A stretch of 61,280 bases of DNA, from the NCBI RefSeq assembly GCF_001440405.1, contig NZ_LLXX01000131.1:43279-104558 (forward strand). Direction: 5' to 3'. How positions within the stretch are numbered: the stretch's first letter is position 1; each line of letters starts with the position of its first letter. Below the pieces are notes generated by a model, which ran no database searches, was not told the DNA's origin, and saw only the letters and a list, made by a program, of their open reading frames with translations. Made by a program: the position numbers and the translations under genes. Below, one piece after another: positions 1-8,066 of this stretch. This DNA comes from Bradyrhizobium valentinum (GTDB taxonomy: Bacteria > Pseudomonadota > Alphaproteobacteria > Rhizobiales > Xanthobacteraceae).

Positions 1-937
1 AATACTGCCTGGTGATGATCTCACCGAGCCGCGAGTTGTCCGCGATGAATTCCTGGATGAACTCGTGGACGCCGTGCTGGAAGATATCGTCCATATGGCT
101 GTGTTCAAGCCGGTTGCGCACCCCGCGGGCGTGGCGCTGGGAGGCGCCCTGGCGGCCATAGGCGACGCCGATCTGGTCGAGGTTGCGCACCAAATTGCTG
201 TAGCAACTCGCCAGCGACCGCGGCAGCGTGTCGTTGAGGATCAGGAGGTCCGCGATCAGCCAGGGTTTCAACGTCTCGCGATAGACCCAGTGATAGGCGG
301 TTAGCGCCGACACCGAGCGCAGGATCGAGGTCCACTGATAGTAATCCAGGGGACCGCCGACATGTTCTTCCTCGGGCAGCAGCACATGATACTTCACGTC
401 GAGAATGCGGGCGGTGTTGTCAGCGCGCTCGAGGTGCAGGCCGAGCCGCGAGAACCAGTAGGCGTCGTTGCGCAGCATGGTGCGGTAGGCGGAGCCGTCG
501 AACCGCAGTGAGGTCTCCTGAACGAAGCGCAGGAATCGCGCCAGTTCCTCGCGGCTCGAGGTGCCCTTGCCCCAGACCTCCCCGAGCTCGATCCAGGCCG
601 AGTTGATGGTGTCCCACATCTCCGAGGTCAGCGCGGTGCGCACCGAGCGCGAATTGAGCCGCGCCGCCTCGATGCAGTTCTTGATCGACGACGGATTGGA
701 CGGCGAGAATGCCAGATACTCGACGACGTTCTGCTCGGTGGCTTCCTGATAGACATCGTAGAAGCTGGCGCTGACGCCGGCCGTCAGCAGCGCCGATTCC
801 CATTCATTGGTCTTGCCGATATAGGTGGCGGGAAGGGCGGTCACGCGCAACGTCGCGTCGATCGTGCGCGCGATATATTCGGCGCGCTCGACATAGCGGG
901 CCAGCCAGTACAGGTTTTCGGCGGTGCGCGACAGCAT
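1..937 (-). CDS. alpha-E domain protein (DUF403 family), C-terminus cut by window edge
   Basis: The minus-strand frame opens at an ATG at 935-937 and stays open to the window edge, about 312 codons. The N-terminus reads MLSRTAENLYWLARYVERAE, the hallmark start of alpha-E proteins, which are all-helical. The start lies 16 bases after the stop of the ATP-grasp gene, so the two form one operon. In many bacteria this pair travels with a transglutaminase-like protein and a proteasome-like peptidase and is thought to make or modify small peptides; the exact reaction is not settled. The missing C-terminus and any transglutaminase partner lie outside the window. Confidence 0.9.
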   Translation of the reverse strand, partial: MLSRTAENLYWLARYVERAEYIARTIDATLRVTALPATYIGKTNEWESALLTAGVSASFYDVYQEATEQNVVEYLAFSPSNPSSIKNCIEAARLNSRSVRTALTSEMWDTINSAWIELGEVWGKGTSSREELARFLRFVQETSLRFDGSAYRTMLRNDAYWFSRLGLHLERADNTARILDVKYHVLLPEEEHVGGPLDYYQWTSILRSVSALTAYHWVYRETLKPWLIADLLILNDTLPRSLASCYSNLVRNLDQIGVAYGRQGASQRHARGVRNRLEHSHMDDIFQHGVHEFIQEFIADNSRLGEIITRQY

Positions 938-953
938 ACGAGGATTTCGCTCT

Positions 954-2372
954 CTATTCGTCCAGTATCCAGGTGTCCTTGGTGCCGCCGCCCTGGCTCG
1001 AATTGACCACCAGCGAGCCTTCCTTCAGCGCCACCCGCGTCAATCCGCCCGGCACGATGGTGACGTGCTTGCTTCCCGTCAGCACGAACGGCCGCAGGTC
1101 GACATGGCGCGGCGCGAGGCCGGAGGCAGTGCAGGTCGGGCAGGTCGACAGCGCCAGCGTCGGCTGGGCGATGAAGCCCTCCGGCTCGCGCTTGAGCTTG
1201 TCGCGGAACGCCTCGATCGTCGCTTTTGTCGCGGCTGGGCCGATCAGCATGCCGTAGCCGCCCGAGCCGTGGACTTCCTTCACGACGAGGTCGCTCAAAT
1301 TGTCGAGCACATACGCGAGGTCTTTCGGCTCGCGGCAGCGCCAGGTCGGGACGTTCTTCAGGATCGGCTCTTCGCCGAGATAGAACTTCACGATCTCCGG
1401 CATGTAGGAATAGATCGCCTTGTCGTCGGCAATGCCGGTGCCGACCGCATTCGCCAGCGTGACGTTGCCGGCCGCGTAGGCCGACATCAGCCCGGGCACG
1501 CCGAGCGCCGAATCCGGGCGGAACGTTAGGGGGTCAAGGAAATCGTCATCGACGCGGCGGTAGATCACATCGACGCGCTTTAAGCCCTCGGTGGTGCGCA
1601 TGAACACCTCGTCGTTCTTGACGATGAGGTCGCGTCCCTCAACCAACTCGATGCCGAGCTTGTCGGCGAGGAAGGAGTGCTCGTAATAGGCGGAATTGTA
1701 GACACCGGGCGTCATCAGCGCGACCGTAGGCTCGGCTGAGGCCGAGAGCGGCGCAACCGAGCGCAGCGCCGACAGCAGTTCGTCCGGATATCGTTCCACA
1801 GGTGCTACGCGGTGGCGGGCGAACAGGTCCGGAAACAGCCGCATCATGATTTCGCGGTTTTCCAGCATGTAGGAGACGCCCGAGGGCGTGCGCGCATTGT
1901 CCTCCAGCACGATAAAGTTGTCGGCGTCGACCCGGACGATGTCGATGCCGGCGATGTGCACATAGACGTCGTGCGGCACGCTCTGGCCGTTCATCTCCGG
2001 ACGGAACACCGGGTTCTGAAAGATCAGGTCGTCGGGAACGATGTTGGCGCGCAGGATATCGCGGCCGTGATAGATGTCGCGCAGGAACATGTTGAGCGCG
2101 CGGACCCGCTGCTTCAGGCCCTTTTCCAGCACCGTCCATTCCTTCGCCGACATGATTCGCGGGATCACGTCGAAGGGGATCAGCCGTTCCTGGGCTTCGG
2201 CGTCGCCATAGACAGCGAAGGTGATGCCGATCCGGCGGAACAGCAGTTCCGCCTCCTGCCGGCGATATTCCAGGGCGTCCGGAGGCGTCTCCTTCAGCCA
2301 ACGGGAGAGCTCCCGATAGGCCGGGCGAAGGTCGCCGCCGGGCCCGTTCATTTCGTCGAAGGCAACTGCCAT
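954..2372 (-). CDS. circularly permuted ATP-grasp protein (DUF404/DUF407 family)
   Basis: 472 residues, normal for the family. The N-terminus carries the GGDLRPAYREL segment. A glycine-rich ATP-grasp loop, VHGSGGYGML, lies near residues 365-375, and the C-terminus ends in NSSQGGGTKDTWIL, a typical family ending. These enzymes are predicted ATP-dependent carboxylate-amine ligases that form peptide-like bonds; the substrate is unknown. It is the first gene of a two-gene operon with the alpha-E gene 16 bases downstream. The 220-base region before it is shared with the divergent CinA-type gene. Confidence 0.92.
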   Translation of the reverse strand: MAVAFDEMNGPGGDLRPAYRELSRWLKETPPDALEYRRQEAELLFRRIGITFAVYGDAEAQERLIPFDVIPRIMSAKEWTVLEKGLKQRVRALNMFLRDIYHGRDILRANIVPDDLIFQNPVFRPEMNGQSVPHDVYVHIAGIDIVRVDADNFIVLEDNARTPSGVSYMLENREIMMRLFPDLFARHRVAPVERYPDELLSALRSVAPLSASAEPTVALMTPGVYNSAYYEHSFLADKLGIELVEGRDLIVKNDEVFMRTTEGLKRVDVIYRRVDDDFLDPLTFRPDSALGVPGLMSAYAAGNVTLANAVGTGIADDKAIYSYMPEIVKFYLGEEPILKNVPTWRCREPKDLAYVLDNLSDLVVKEVHGSGGYGMLIGPAATKATIEAFRDKLKREPEGFIAQPTLALSTCPTCTASGLAPRHVDLRPFVLTGSKHVTIVPGGLTRVALKEGSLVVNSSQGGGTKDTWILDE

Positions 2373-2592
2373 AAATCTTGACTATCTCTCGAAGCCATGC
2401 GGCACAGTGCATGACTTCACGGGATGGTAGCAAGGCTCGGGCCAGCGCGATATGCATTGGCTTGCGGCATTTCGTGTGGGTAGCCGGCCGCGCTGCCCTA
2501 AAAAAAGGCTGCCGGGTGCTTATTTCGGCAGCAAACACCCGTGACTTCAATGCGTTGCTTGCGCAAGGTACCGGGACAGGTGGGGAGAAGTC

Positions 2593-3324
2593 ATGAGCGA
2601 GATCGTCACGGCGGGTATTCTGGTCATTGGCGACGAGATCCTGTCCGGCCGGACCAAGGACAAGAACATCGGCTTCATCGCCGAGTACCTGACCAATATC
2701 GGGATCGACCTCAAGGAGGTCCGTATCGTCGCCGACGACGAGGCCGACATTGTCGACGCCCTTGATGCACTGCGGCATCGCTACACCTACGTCTTCACGA
2801 CCGGCGGCATCGGCCCGACCCATGACGACATCACCGCCGACAGCGTCGCGAAAGCCTTCGGCGTCAAGATCGACCACCACCCGGAAGTGGTGGCGCGCTT
2901 CCGCGAGCGCTGGAGCGAGCAGGATTTGAACGAGGCGCGGCTGCGCATGGCGCGCGTGCCCGACGGCGCCGAACTGATCCAGAGCGCCACCATTCTGGCG
3001 CCCGGCTTCAAGCTCGGCAACGTCATCGTGATGGCCGGCATTCCCTCGATCATGCAGGCGATGATGGACATCGTTTCGCCGAAGCTGAAATCGGGGGTGC
3101 GGATGCTGTCGGATTCGGTCCGCGCCAATGCGCGGGAAGGCGATATCGGCGGTCCCTTGCGCGAGATCGCGATTGCCCATCCCGACACGATAATCGGCAG
3201 CTATCCGTTCATGGATGAGGACAAGAAGCCGAACACCAATCTTGTGGTCCGCTCGCGCGATCCCGAAAAGCTCAACGCTGCGATGAATGCGGTGAAGGAG
3301 ATGCTGGCGAACGTGCCGAGGTAG
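2593..3324 (+). CDS. CinA-type molybdopterin-binding-domain protein (competence/damage-inducible protein A, short form)
   Basis: 243 residues with the MoaB/MogA-like fold: AGILVIGDEILSGR near residues 7-20 and the binding loop TTGGIGPTHDDIT at 69-81. It lacks the C-terminal nicotinamide-nucleotide amidase domain of full-length CinA, so it is the short form common in Rhizobiales. Short CinA proteins have been linked to pyrophosphatase activity on nucleotide derivatives, but the role here is not provable from sequence. The start is supported by GGGGAG about 6 bases upstream of the ATG. The xanthine phosphoribosyltransferase gene follows after about 70 bases on the same strand. Confidence 0.88.
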   Translation: MSEIVTAGILVIGDEILSGRTKDKNIGFIAEYLTNIGIDLKEVRIVADDEADIVDALDALRHRYTYVFTTGGIGPTHDDITADSVAKAFGVKIDHHPEVVARFRERWSEQDLNEARLRMARVPDGAELIQSATILAPGFKLGNVIVMAGIPSIMQAMMDIVSPKLKSGVRMLSDSVRANAREGDIGGPLREIAIAHPDTIIGSYPFMDEDKKPNTNLVVRSRDPEKLNAAMNAVKEMLANVPR

Positions 3325-3393
3325 CGATGCGAGTGATCCGGTTTTAAAAAAGCTACGGAGAACAACAGTGACAAATCATGCTGGAGCGCGCTC

Positions 3394-3894
3394 GTGATGG
3401 CGCCGCCGGAGAAGGCCTTTCCGGTCTCCTGGGACCAGTTTCACCGCGATTGCCGGGCGTTGACCTGGCGGCTCAACGAGGTCGGGCCGTTTCAGGCTAT
3501 CATCGCGATTACCCGTGGCGGGCTGGTGCCAGCGGCCATCGTTGCGCGTGAGCTTGGCATTCGCGTGATCGACACCGTCTGTATTGCGAGCTACGACCAC
3601 ACCAGGCAGGGCGACCTCAAGGCGCTCAAGGGTGTTTCGGCCGATGTGGCAAAACTCGGCGGCGGGACGGGCAAGGGGCTGTTGATCGTCGACGACCTCG
3701 TCGACACCGGCAAGACCGGGCGGCTGGTGCGCTCGATGATGCCGGACGCGCATTTCGCGGCCGTCTACGCCAAGCCGCAGGGCAAGCCGCTGGTCGATAC
3801 GTTCATCACCGAAGTGTCGCAGGACACCTGGATTCACTTTCCCTGGGACACCGCGCTGTCGTTCCAGCCGCCGATCCGCGACGGGGCGGGTTGA
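3394..3894 (+). CDS. gpt: xanthine phosphoribosyltransferase
   Basis: 166 residues, usual Gpt length. It transfers phosphoribose from PRPP to xanthine or guanine in purine salvage. The PRPP-binding signature LLIVDDLVDTGKTGR is at about residues 96-110, and the substrate-loop region AIITRGGLVPA-like segment (IAITRGGLVPAAIV) at 37-50. The start is a GTG at 3394 directly followed by an ATG at 3397, with GGAG at 3383-3386. A tempting GTG at 3368 with a better-placed GGAG is in another frame and closes after ten codons, so it is not the start of this gene. Confidence 0.9.
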   Translation: MMAPPEKAFPVSWDQFHRDCRALTWRLNEVGPFQAIIAITRGGLVPAAIVARELGIRVIDTVCIASYDHTRQGDLKALKGVSADVAKLGGGTGKGLLIVDDLVDTGKTGRLVRSMMPDAHFAAVYAKPQGKPLVDTFITEVSQDTWIHFPWDTALSFQPPIRDGAG

Positions 3895-3900
3895 TGTATT

Positions 3901-3983
3901 CGTCATTCCGGGGCGCCTCGAAGAGGCGAACCCGGAATCTCGAGATTCCGGGTTCGATGCTGCGCATCGCCCCGGAATGACGG
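3901..3983. repeat. palindromic intergenic repeat, family A (CGTCATTCCGGGG type)
   Basis: An 83-bp imperfect palindrome. It begins CGTCATTCCGGGGCG and ends CGCCCCGGAATGACGG, with an inner palindrome CGGAATCTCGAGATTCCG. The same element recurs at 13372-13474 and 15173-15256, so it is a dispersed repeat. It fills the gap between gpt and the next gene and could fold into a stable hairpin in RNA from either strand. Confidence 0.9.
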
Positions 3984-3992
3984 TAGCCACAA

Positions 3993-4637
3993 ATGCCCCT
4001 TCAAAACCGCGTCACACCCACAGGCGACATCATCGCCACCCCGCATCGCGGCCTGTTCACGGGCAATCGCGGCATCATCCACGATCCCGCGACCAAGACG
4101 CTACTAAAGAAGCGCTGGTCGAGCCCGGCCTGGATCACCTGCGTCTGCGCGTTCAGGGGCTGGCGGCGGCCGGTGATGGGTCGGCGGAGCTGGACCGAGC
4201 TGTTCTTTCTCGACGAGGCCACCGCATTCGCGGCCGGCCATCGTCCCTGTTTCTTCTGCCGCCGCGACGACGCCAACCGTTTCCGCGCGGCGTGGGAACA
4301 GGGCAATAGCGTTGCGGACATTCGCGCGCGAGACATGGATAACGTGCTGCATCGCGAGCGGTTGGACCGCGGGAAGAAGCGGCTGCATCCGCTGCCGATC
4401 TCGGCGGCGCAATTGCCTGATGGTGCGATGGTGCAGGCGGGTGAGCAGAGTTTTCTGATCGTGCAGGGCAGGGCGCTGCAATGGTCGATGGCTGGCTACA
4501 GCGAGGTGAACAGTGAAATCGAAATCGCGATGCTGCTGACACCGCCATCAACGTTGCGCGCGCTCAGTGCTGGATATCGGCCGTTGCTGCATCCGAGTGC
4601 ACAGTACGTTCCCTCCCCCCTTGCGGGGGAGGGCTAG
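3993..4637 (+). CDS. conserved hypothetical protein with a CxxC motif
   Basis: 214 residues; I recognise no named family. It contains RPCFFCRRD at about residues 84-92, a CxxC pair that could bind a metal, and is otherwise basic and tryptophan/arginine-rich. The last eight or so residues (PSPLAGEG) are encoded by the flanking inverted repeat at 4610-4709, so the original C-terminus was probably replaced or extended when that repeat landed. The upstream gap is filled by a family A palindrome. Confidence 0.7.
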   Translation: MPLQNRVTPTGDIIATPHRGLFTGNRGIIHDPATKTLLKKRWSSPAWITCVCAFRGWRRPVMGRRSWTELFFLDEATAFAAGHRPCFFCRRDDANRFRAAWEQGNSVADIRARDMDNVLHRERLDRGKKRLHPLPISAAQLPDGAMVQAGEQSFLIVQGRALQWSMAGYSEVNSEIEIAMLLTPPSTLRALSAGYRPLLHPSAQYVPSPLAGEG

Positions 4638-4709
4638 GGAGAGGGGTAAGCCGCAACGGCGGTGCGTGTGGCTTACCCCTCTCTCCAACTCTCCCCCGCA
4701 AGGGGGGAG
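4610..4709. repeat. long inverted repeat (CCCTCCCCCCTTGCGGGGGA type)
   Basis: The left arm, about 4610-4652, reads CCCTCCCCCCTTGCGGGGGA and continues to GGGGTAAGCC. The right arm at about 4670-4709 is its near reverse complement (GGCTTACCCCTCTCTCC to CGCAAGGGGGGAG). The spacer is about 17 bases. It overlaps the end of the upstream gene and lies in the convergent gap before the methionine synthase gene, where it could act as a transcript-end structure. Confidence 0.85.
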
Positions 4710-4748
4710 CTCAGCGTGCCGTGTCTTGATCCGTGCGGATCAAAACTC

Positions 4749-5771
4749 CTATCCCAGCTTCTGCCGTGCCAGCTTCGCGCCCGCACCCAGTGCCGCCAGC
4801 TTCGCTTCCGCGATATCCCGCCGCATCGGCGCCATGCCGCAATTGGTGGTCGCGACGATGTTGCTGAGCGGTACGAATTTCGACACGGCCTCGATCACCT
4901 TTACGACGTCTTCCGCCGTCTCCACCGTGTCGCTCGCGACATCGATCACGCCGGCCTGGACCACCTTGCCCGGGAGCAGCGCCAGCAAATCCAGCGGCAC
5001 TTTCGAATTGCGGCACTCGATCGCGACCTGCTGGATCGGACTCTTGGCGATCGCGGGGAAGATGTCCTCGTATTGGCGCCACTCGTTGCCAAGTGTCTCT
5101 TTCCAGTCGGTATTGGCCTTGATGCCATAGCCGTAGCAGATGTGAACGGCGGTGGTGCATGTCAGGCCTTCGGCGGCGCGCTCCAGCGCTCTTATGCCCC
5201 AGTCGGAGACTTCGTCCATGAAGACGTTGAAAGCGGGCTCGTCGAACTGGATGACATCGACACCGTCGGCCTGCAGCGCCCTGGCTTCGTTGTTGAGGAG
5301 TTCGGCGAAGGCGAAGGCCATCTTGACCTTGTCGCCGTAGTACTGGTCAGCGACAGTATCGGCGATGGTCATCGGGCCGGGCAGGGTAAATTTCAGCTTG
5401 CGGGTGGTATGGGTGCGGGCGACGCGGGCTTCATCGGCGTGGACGCGGCCCTTCAGCGTCAGCGGCGCAACGACCTGTGGCACCATCGCCTTGTAGCGGT
5501 CTTTGCGGATGCCCATCTCGACCTTGTGGGCGAAATCGATGCCCTCGACCTTCTCCAGAAAGCCATGGACGAAATGCTGGCGGGCCTGCTCGCCCTCGGT
5601 GACGATGTCGACGCCGGCATCCTCCTGCAGCTTGACCGCCAGCATGGTGGCGTCGCGCTTGGCGCGGGCGAGCTCGTCGCCTTTCGATTTCCAGGGGGCC
5701 CAGAGCGTGTTCGGCTCGGCCAGCCATTCCGGCTTCGGCAAGGAGCCTGCGATCGTGGTTGGAAACAGCAT
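4749..5771 (-). CDS. cobalamin-independent methionine synthase, core (single-barrel) MetE type
   Basis: 340 residues from an ATG at 5769-5771 preceded by GGGAGG at 7-base spacing; a longer reading from 5813 lacks such a site. It contains only the C-terminal catalytic barrel of MetE. All four zinc ligands can be placed: His210 and Cys212 (VHICYG), Glu252 (IECRNS) and Cys311 (TTNCGM). The phrase HICYGYGIKANTDWK resembles, from memory, the bacterial MesD group of core-MetE enzymes, which do not use folate and need a partner, MesX (DUF1852). No MesX candidate is in this window, so that assignment is tentative. Confidence 0.85.
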   Translation of the reverse strand: MLFPTTIAGSLPKPEWLAEPNTLWAPWKSKGDELARAKRDATMLAVKLQEDAGVDIVTEGEQARQHFVHGFLEKVEGIDFAHKVEMGIRKDRYKAMVPQVVAPLTLKGRVHADEARVARTHTTRKLKFTLPGPMTIADTVADQYYGDKVKMAFAFAELLNNEARALQADGVDVIQFDEPAFNVFMDEVSDWGIRALERAAEGLTCTTAVHICYGYGIKANTDWKETLGNEWRQYEDIFPAIAKSPIQQVAIECRNSKVPLDLLALLPGKVVQAGVIDVASDTVETAEDVVKVIEAVSKFVPLSNIVATTNCGMAPMRRDIAEAKLAALGAGAKLARQKLG

Positions 5772-5920
5772 GGGAGCCTCCCGTTTGGTCGTGATTGAGC
5801 GCCTGTCTGCCATGTCTTATGATCGAGGTACAGAACAACGAAAGTCGCCCAAAAGCGCGAAGCGCGCCTTCAAGCAAAATCCCGGGCGGGGCGCAAGGAA
5901 GGGGCGAGGCAAGGGGAGCC

Positions 5921-6184
5921 ATGATCGACCTGCATTATGCGCCGACGCCCAACGGCTGGAAAATCTCGATCATGCCGGAGGAACTCGGGCTTCCCCATCG
6001 GGTCATCCCCGTCAACATCCGGGCCGGCGAGCCGAACGTCAAGCGCTGGTACGCTGAGGTCCGCGCCCGGCCGAAGGTGCAGGCGGGATTGGCGATCGGC
6101 AAGTTCGTGAAGGAGCCGTTCGACGAGGAGGCGCGGCGGAATATGTTCGGGCAGAGGGCGAAGGAGCTGGCGGGACGAAAGTGA
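5921..6184 (+). pseudogene. glutathione S-transferase remnant with large in-frame internal deletion
   Basis: An 87-codon open frame with ATG at 5921 after AGGGGAGCC. Residues 1-37 (MIDLHYAPTPNGWKISIM and on through VIPVNIRAGE) are the thioredoxin-fold start of a YfcG-type GST. From about residue 38 the text jumps to PNVKRWYAEVRARPKVQAGL, which is the far C-terminal helical domain of the same family. A normal protein has about 200-230 residues, so roughly 120-140 are missing although the frame is kept. It lacks most of the glutathione site and is unlikely to be an active transferase. Confidence 0.75.
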
Positions 6185-6192
6185 CACTGCAA

Positions 6193-6294
6193 CCCCTCGT
6201 GGTGAGGAGGCTCGCATCGCCGCGCGAACCATGAGGCCACAGACGGGCCTTCATCCTTCGAGACGCGCGCGTTGCGCGCTCCTCAGGATGAGGA
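6193..6294. repeat. palindromic intergenic repeat, family C (CCTCATCCTGAGGAG type)
   Basis: The element contains CCCCTCGTGGTGAGGAGG at the left, and CATCCTTCGAGACG with CTCCTCAGGATGAGG at the right. A second copy in opposite orientation lies at 29403-29534. It fills the gap between the GST remnant and the isomerase gene, just before the latter's ribosome-binding site. Confidence 0.8.
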
Positions 6295-6323
6295 TCAAGA
6301 AAACCAATCACAAGGAAGAACCC

Positions 6324-6932
6324 ATGCTCGAATTCTTCTTCGACTGTTCCAGCCCCTGGACCTATCTCGCCTTTCACAACATCCAACCGCTCGCCAAGGA
6401 GCTCGGCGTCGAGATCAATTGGCGGCCGATCCTGGTCGGCGGCATCTTCAATACCGTCAACCCGAGCGTCTACGCGCAGCGTGAGACGCCGGTGCCGTTG
6501 AAGGCGCGCTATATGAAGAAGGATCTCGCCGACTGGGCGCGGTCCGCGGGGCTTACGATCAAGATGCCGCCCACGGTGTTCCCGGTGAACAGCGTCAAGG
6601 CGATGCGCGGCTGCATCTGGCTTGGTCAGGACATGGTGCCGTTCGCCACCGCCGTGTTCGAGGCTTATTGGGGCGCCGACAAGGACATCTCGCAGGATTC
6701 AGTGTTGACGGAGGTCTGCAGGAAAGTCGGCGTCGACCACGTCAAATTCTTCGACGGCATCGGCCAGCAGGCGATCAAGGACCAGCTCAAGGCCAACACG
6801 GACGAGGTGATGGCGCGCGGCGGTTTTGGTTCGCCGACGATCTTCGTCGACAAGACCGACATGTATTTCGGCAACGACCGGATGCCGCTGATCCGCGAGG
6901 CACTTGAGCGTGTGAAAGCGCGGGCCGCCTGA
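6324..6932 (+). CDS. DsbA-family isomerase related to 2-hydroxychromene-2-carboxylate isomerase
   Basis: 202 residues. The N-terminus reads MLEFFFDCSSPWTYLAF, matching the FDxxSPxxYLA signature of the kappa-GST-like HCCA isomerase family, whose catalytic serine sits in the SPW motif. C-terminal family motifs GGFGSPTIFVD and YFGNDRMPLI are present near residues 166-190. The start follows AAGGAAG by about 7 bases. The stop overlaps the ATG of the next gene (TGATG), so the two are translationally coupled. The substrate is not predictable; many homologues belong to aromatic or xenobiotic degradation. Confidence 0.85.
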   Translation: MLEFFFDCSSPWTYLAFHNIQPLAKELGVEINWRPILVGGIFNTVNPSVYAQRETPVPLKARYMKKDLADWARSAGLTIKMPPTVFPVNSVKAMRGCIWLGQDMVPFATAVFEAYWGADKDISQDSVLTEVCRKVGVDHVKFFDGIGQQAIKDQLKANTDEVMARGGFGSPTIFVDKTDMYFGNDRMPLIREALERVKARAA

Positions 6933-7906
6933 TGCCGAGGGCCGTCGTCTGCCGCGAGCTCGGTCCGCCCGAGAGCCTGCGTCTGGAAACCTTTGACGCA
7001 GCCCCCTTGGCCCCCGGGCAAGTGCGCATCGCCGTCCGCGCCGCCGGGATCAATTTTCCCGACATTTTGATGGCGGCGGGCGAGTATCAGCTCAAGCCGC
7101 CGCTGCCGTTCACACCGGGCGTCGAAGCCGCCGGCGACGTGGTGGAGGTCAACGCGGCCGAAGGCGTCGCAGTCGGCGACAGGGTGATCGTCAAGATGCG
7201 GCACGGCGCCTATTCGGATGAAGCGGTCGCTAGCCCCTCGCAGCTCGTAGGAGTGCCGTCGACGTTCGACTATGCCGAGGGCGCGACGTTTCTGGCTGGC
7301 CATGGCACGGCCTACCACGCGCTGATCGACCGCGGGCAGCTTCGAGCCGGCGAGGTGCTGCTGGTGCATGGCGCCGGCGGCGGCGTCGGTCTGGCCGCTG
7401 TCGAGATCGGCAAGATGCTGGGTGCGACCGTGATCGCAACCGCTTCGAGCGACGAAAAGCTTGCGATTGCGAAGGCAAGGGGCGCCGATCATCTCATCCG
7501 CTACGACCGCGAGCCGTTCCGCGACGCCGTCAAGCGCATCACCGACGGGCAGGGCGCGGATGTGGTGTTCGATCCCGTCGGTGGCGAGGTGTTCGGGAAT
7601 TCGATGCGCTGCATCAACTGGGGCGCGCGGCTGCTGGTCATCGGCTTTACCGGCGGCATCGGGCTCGCGAAGACCAATCTTCTGATGATCAAGGGCGCCA
7701 GCGTGCTCGGCGTCCGCGCCGGCGAGGCAGTGCGAAGAAACCCTGCGCTCGGCGAGGTCAGGATCAAGGCCCTGACCGAATGGGCGGAAGCCGGAAAGAT
7801 CCGGCCCAACGTGTCACACCGGCTGCCGCTGGAGGATTACGCAAAGGCGATGCGGCTTCTCATCGATCGAAAGGCGATCGGGCGCGTGGCGTTGGTAATG
7901 GAGTGA
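6932..7906 (+). CDS. NADPH:quinone oxidoreductase family protein (zinc-free MDR)
   Basis: 324 residues. The nucleotide-binding loop HGAGGGVGLAAVEIG lies near residues 144-158 and the GVEAAGDV motif near 63-70. The cysteine zinc ligands of true alcohol dehydrogenases are absent, which fits the quinone-reductase branch of the medium-chain dehydrogenases. Its ATG overlaps the stop of the isomerase gene, implying coupled expression of a small redox/isomerisation pair. A repeat-rich gap follows. Confidence 0.88.
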   Translation: MPRAVVCRELGPPESLRLETFDAAPLAPGQVRIAVRAAGINFPDILMAAGEYQLKPPLPFTPGVEAAGDVVEVNAAEGVAVGDRVIVKMRHGAYSDEAVASPSQLVGVPSTFDYAEGATFLAGHGTAYHALIDRGQLRAGEVLLVHGAGGGVGLAAVEIGKMLGATVIATASSDEKLAIAKARGADHLIRYDREPFRDAVKRITDGQGADVVFDPVGGEVFGNSMRCINWGARLLVIGFTGGIGLAKTNLLMIKGASVLGVRAGEAVRRNPALGEVRIKALTEWAEAGKIRPNVSHRLPLEDYAKAMRLLIDRKAIGRVALVME

Positions 7907-7908
7907 TG

Positions 7909-8046
7909 CGTCGTCCCTGCGAACGCAGGGACCCATACCGCGTGATCTATCGAGAAGGCAACGTGGCAGGAGCCCGACGCAAAACTACGGCCGGTGGCTA
8001 TGGGTCCCGGCTCGCGCTCGCGTTGCTCGCTTGGCCAGGACGACGG
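7909..8046. repeat. dispersed inverted repeat (CGTCGTCCCTGCGAACGCAG type)
   Basis: The left end CGTCGTCCCTGCGAACGCAG continues to ACCCATA and is matched at the right by TATGGGTCCC, ending CCAGGACGACGG. It lies between the convergent quinone oxidoreductase and enoyl-CoA hydratase genes, where it may serve as a transcript-end hairpin. Confidence 0.75.
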
Positions 8047-8066
8047 AAAGTGAGTTTCGGCAACGG

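Noticed and set aside
5852..5871. Hairpin AAGGCGCGC / GCGCTTTT in the leader of the core-MetE gene, considered as a riboswitch or attenuator
   Set aside because: Too small for any known SAM, SAH or cobalamin riboswitch and without their conserved cores.
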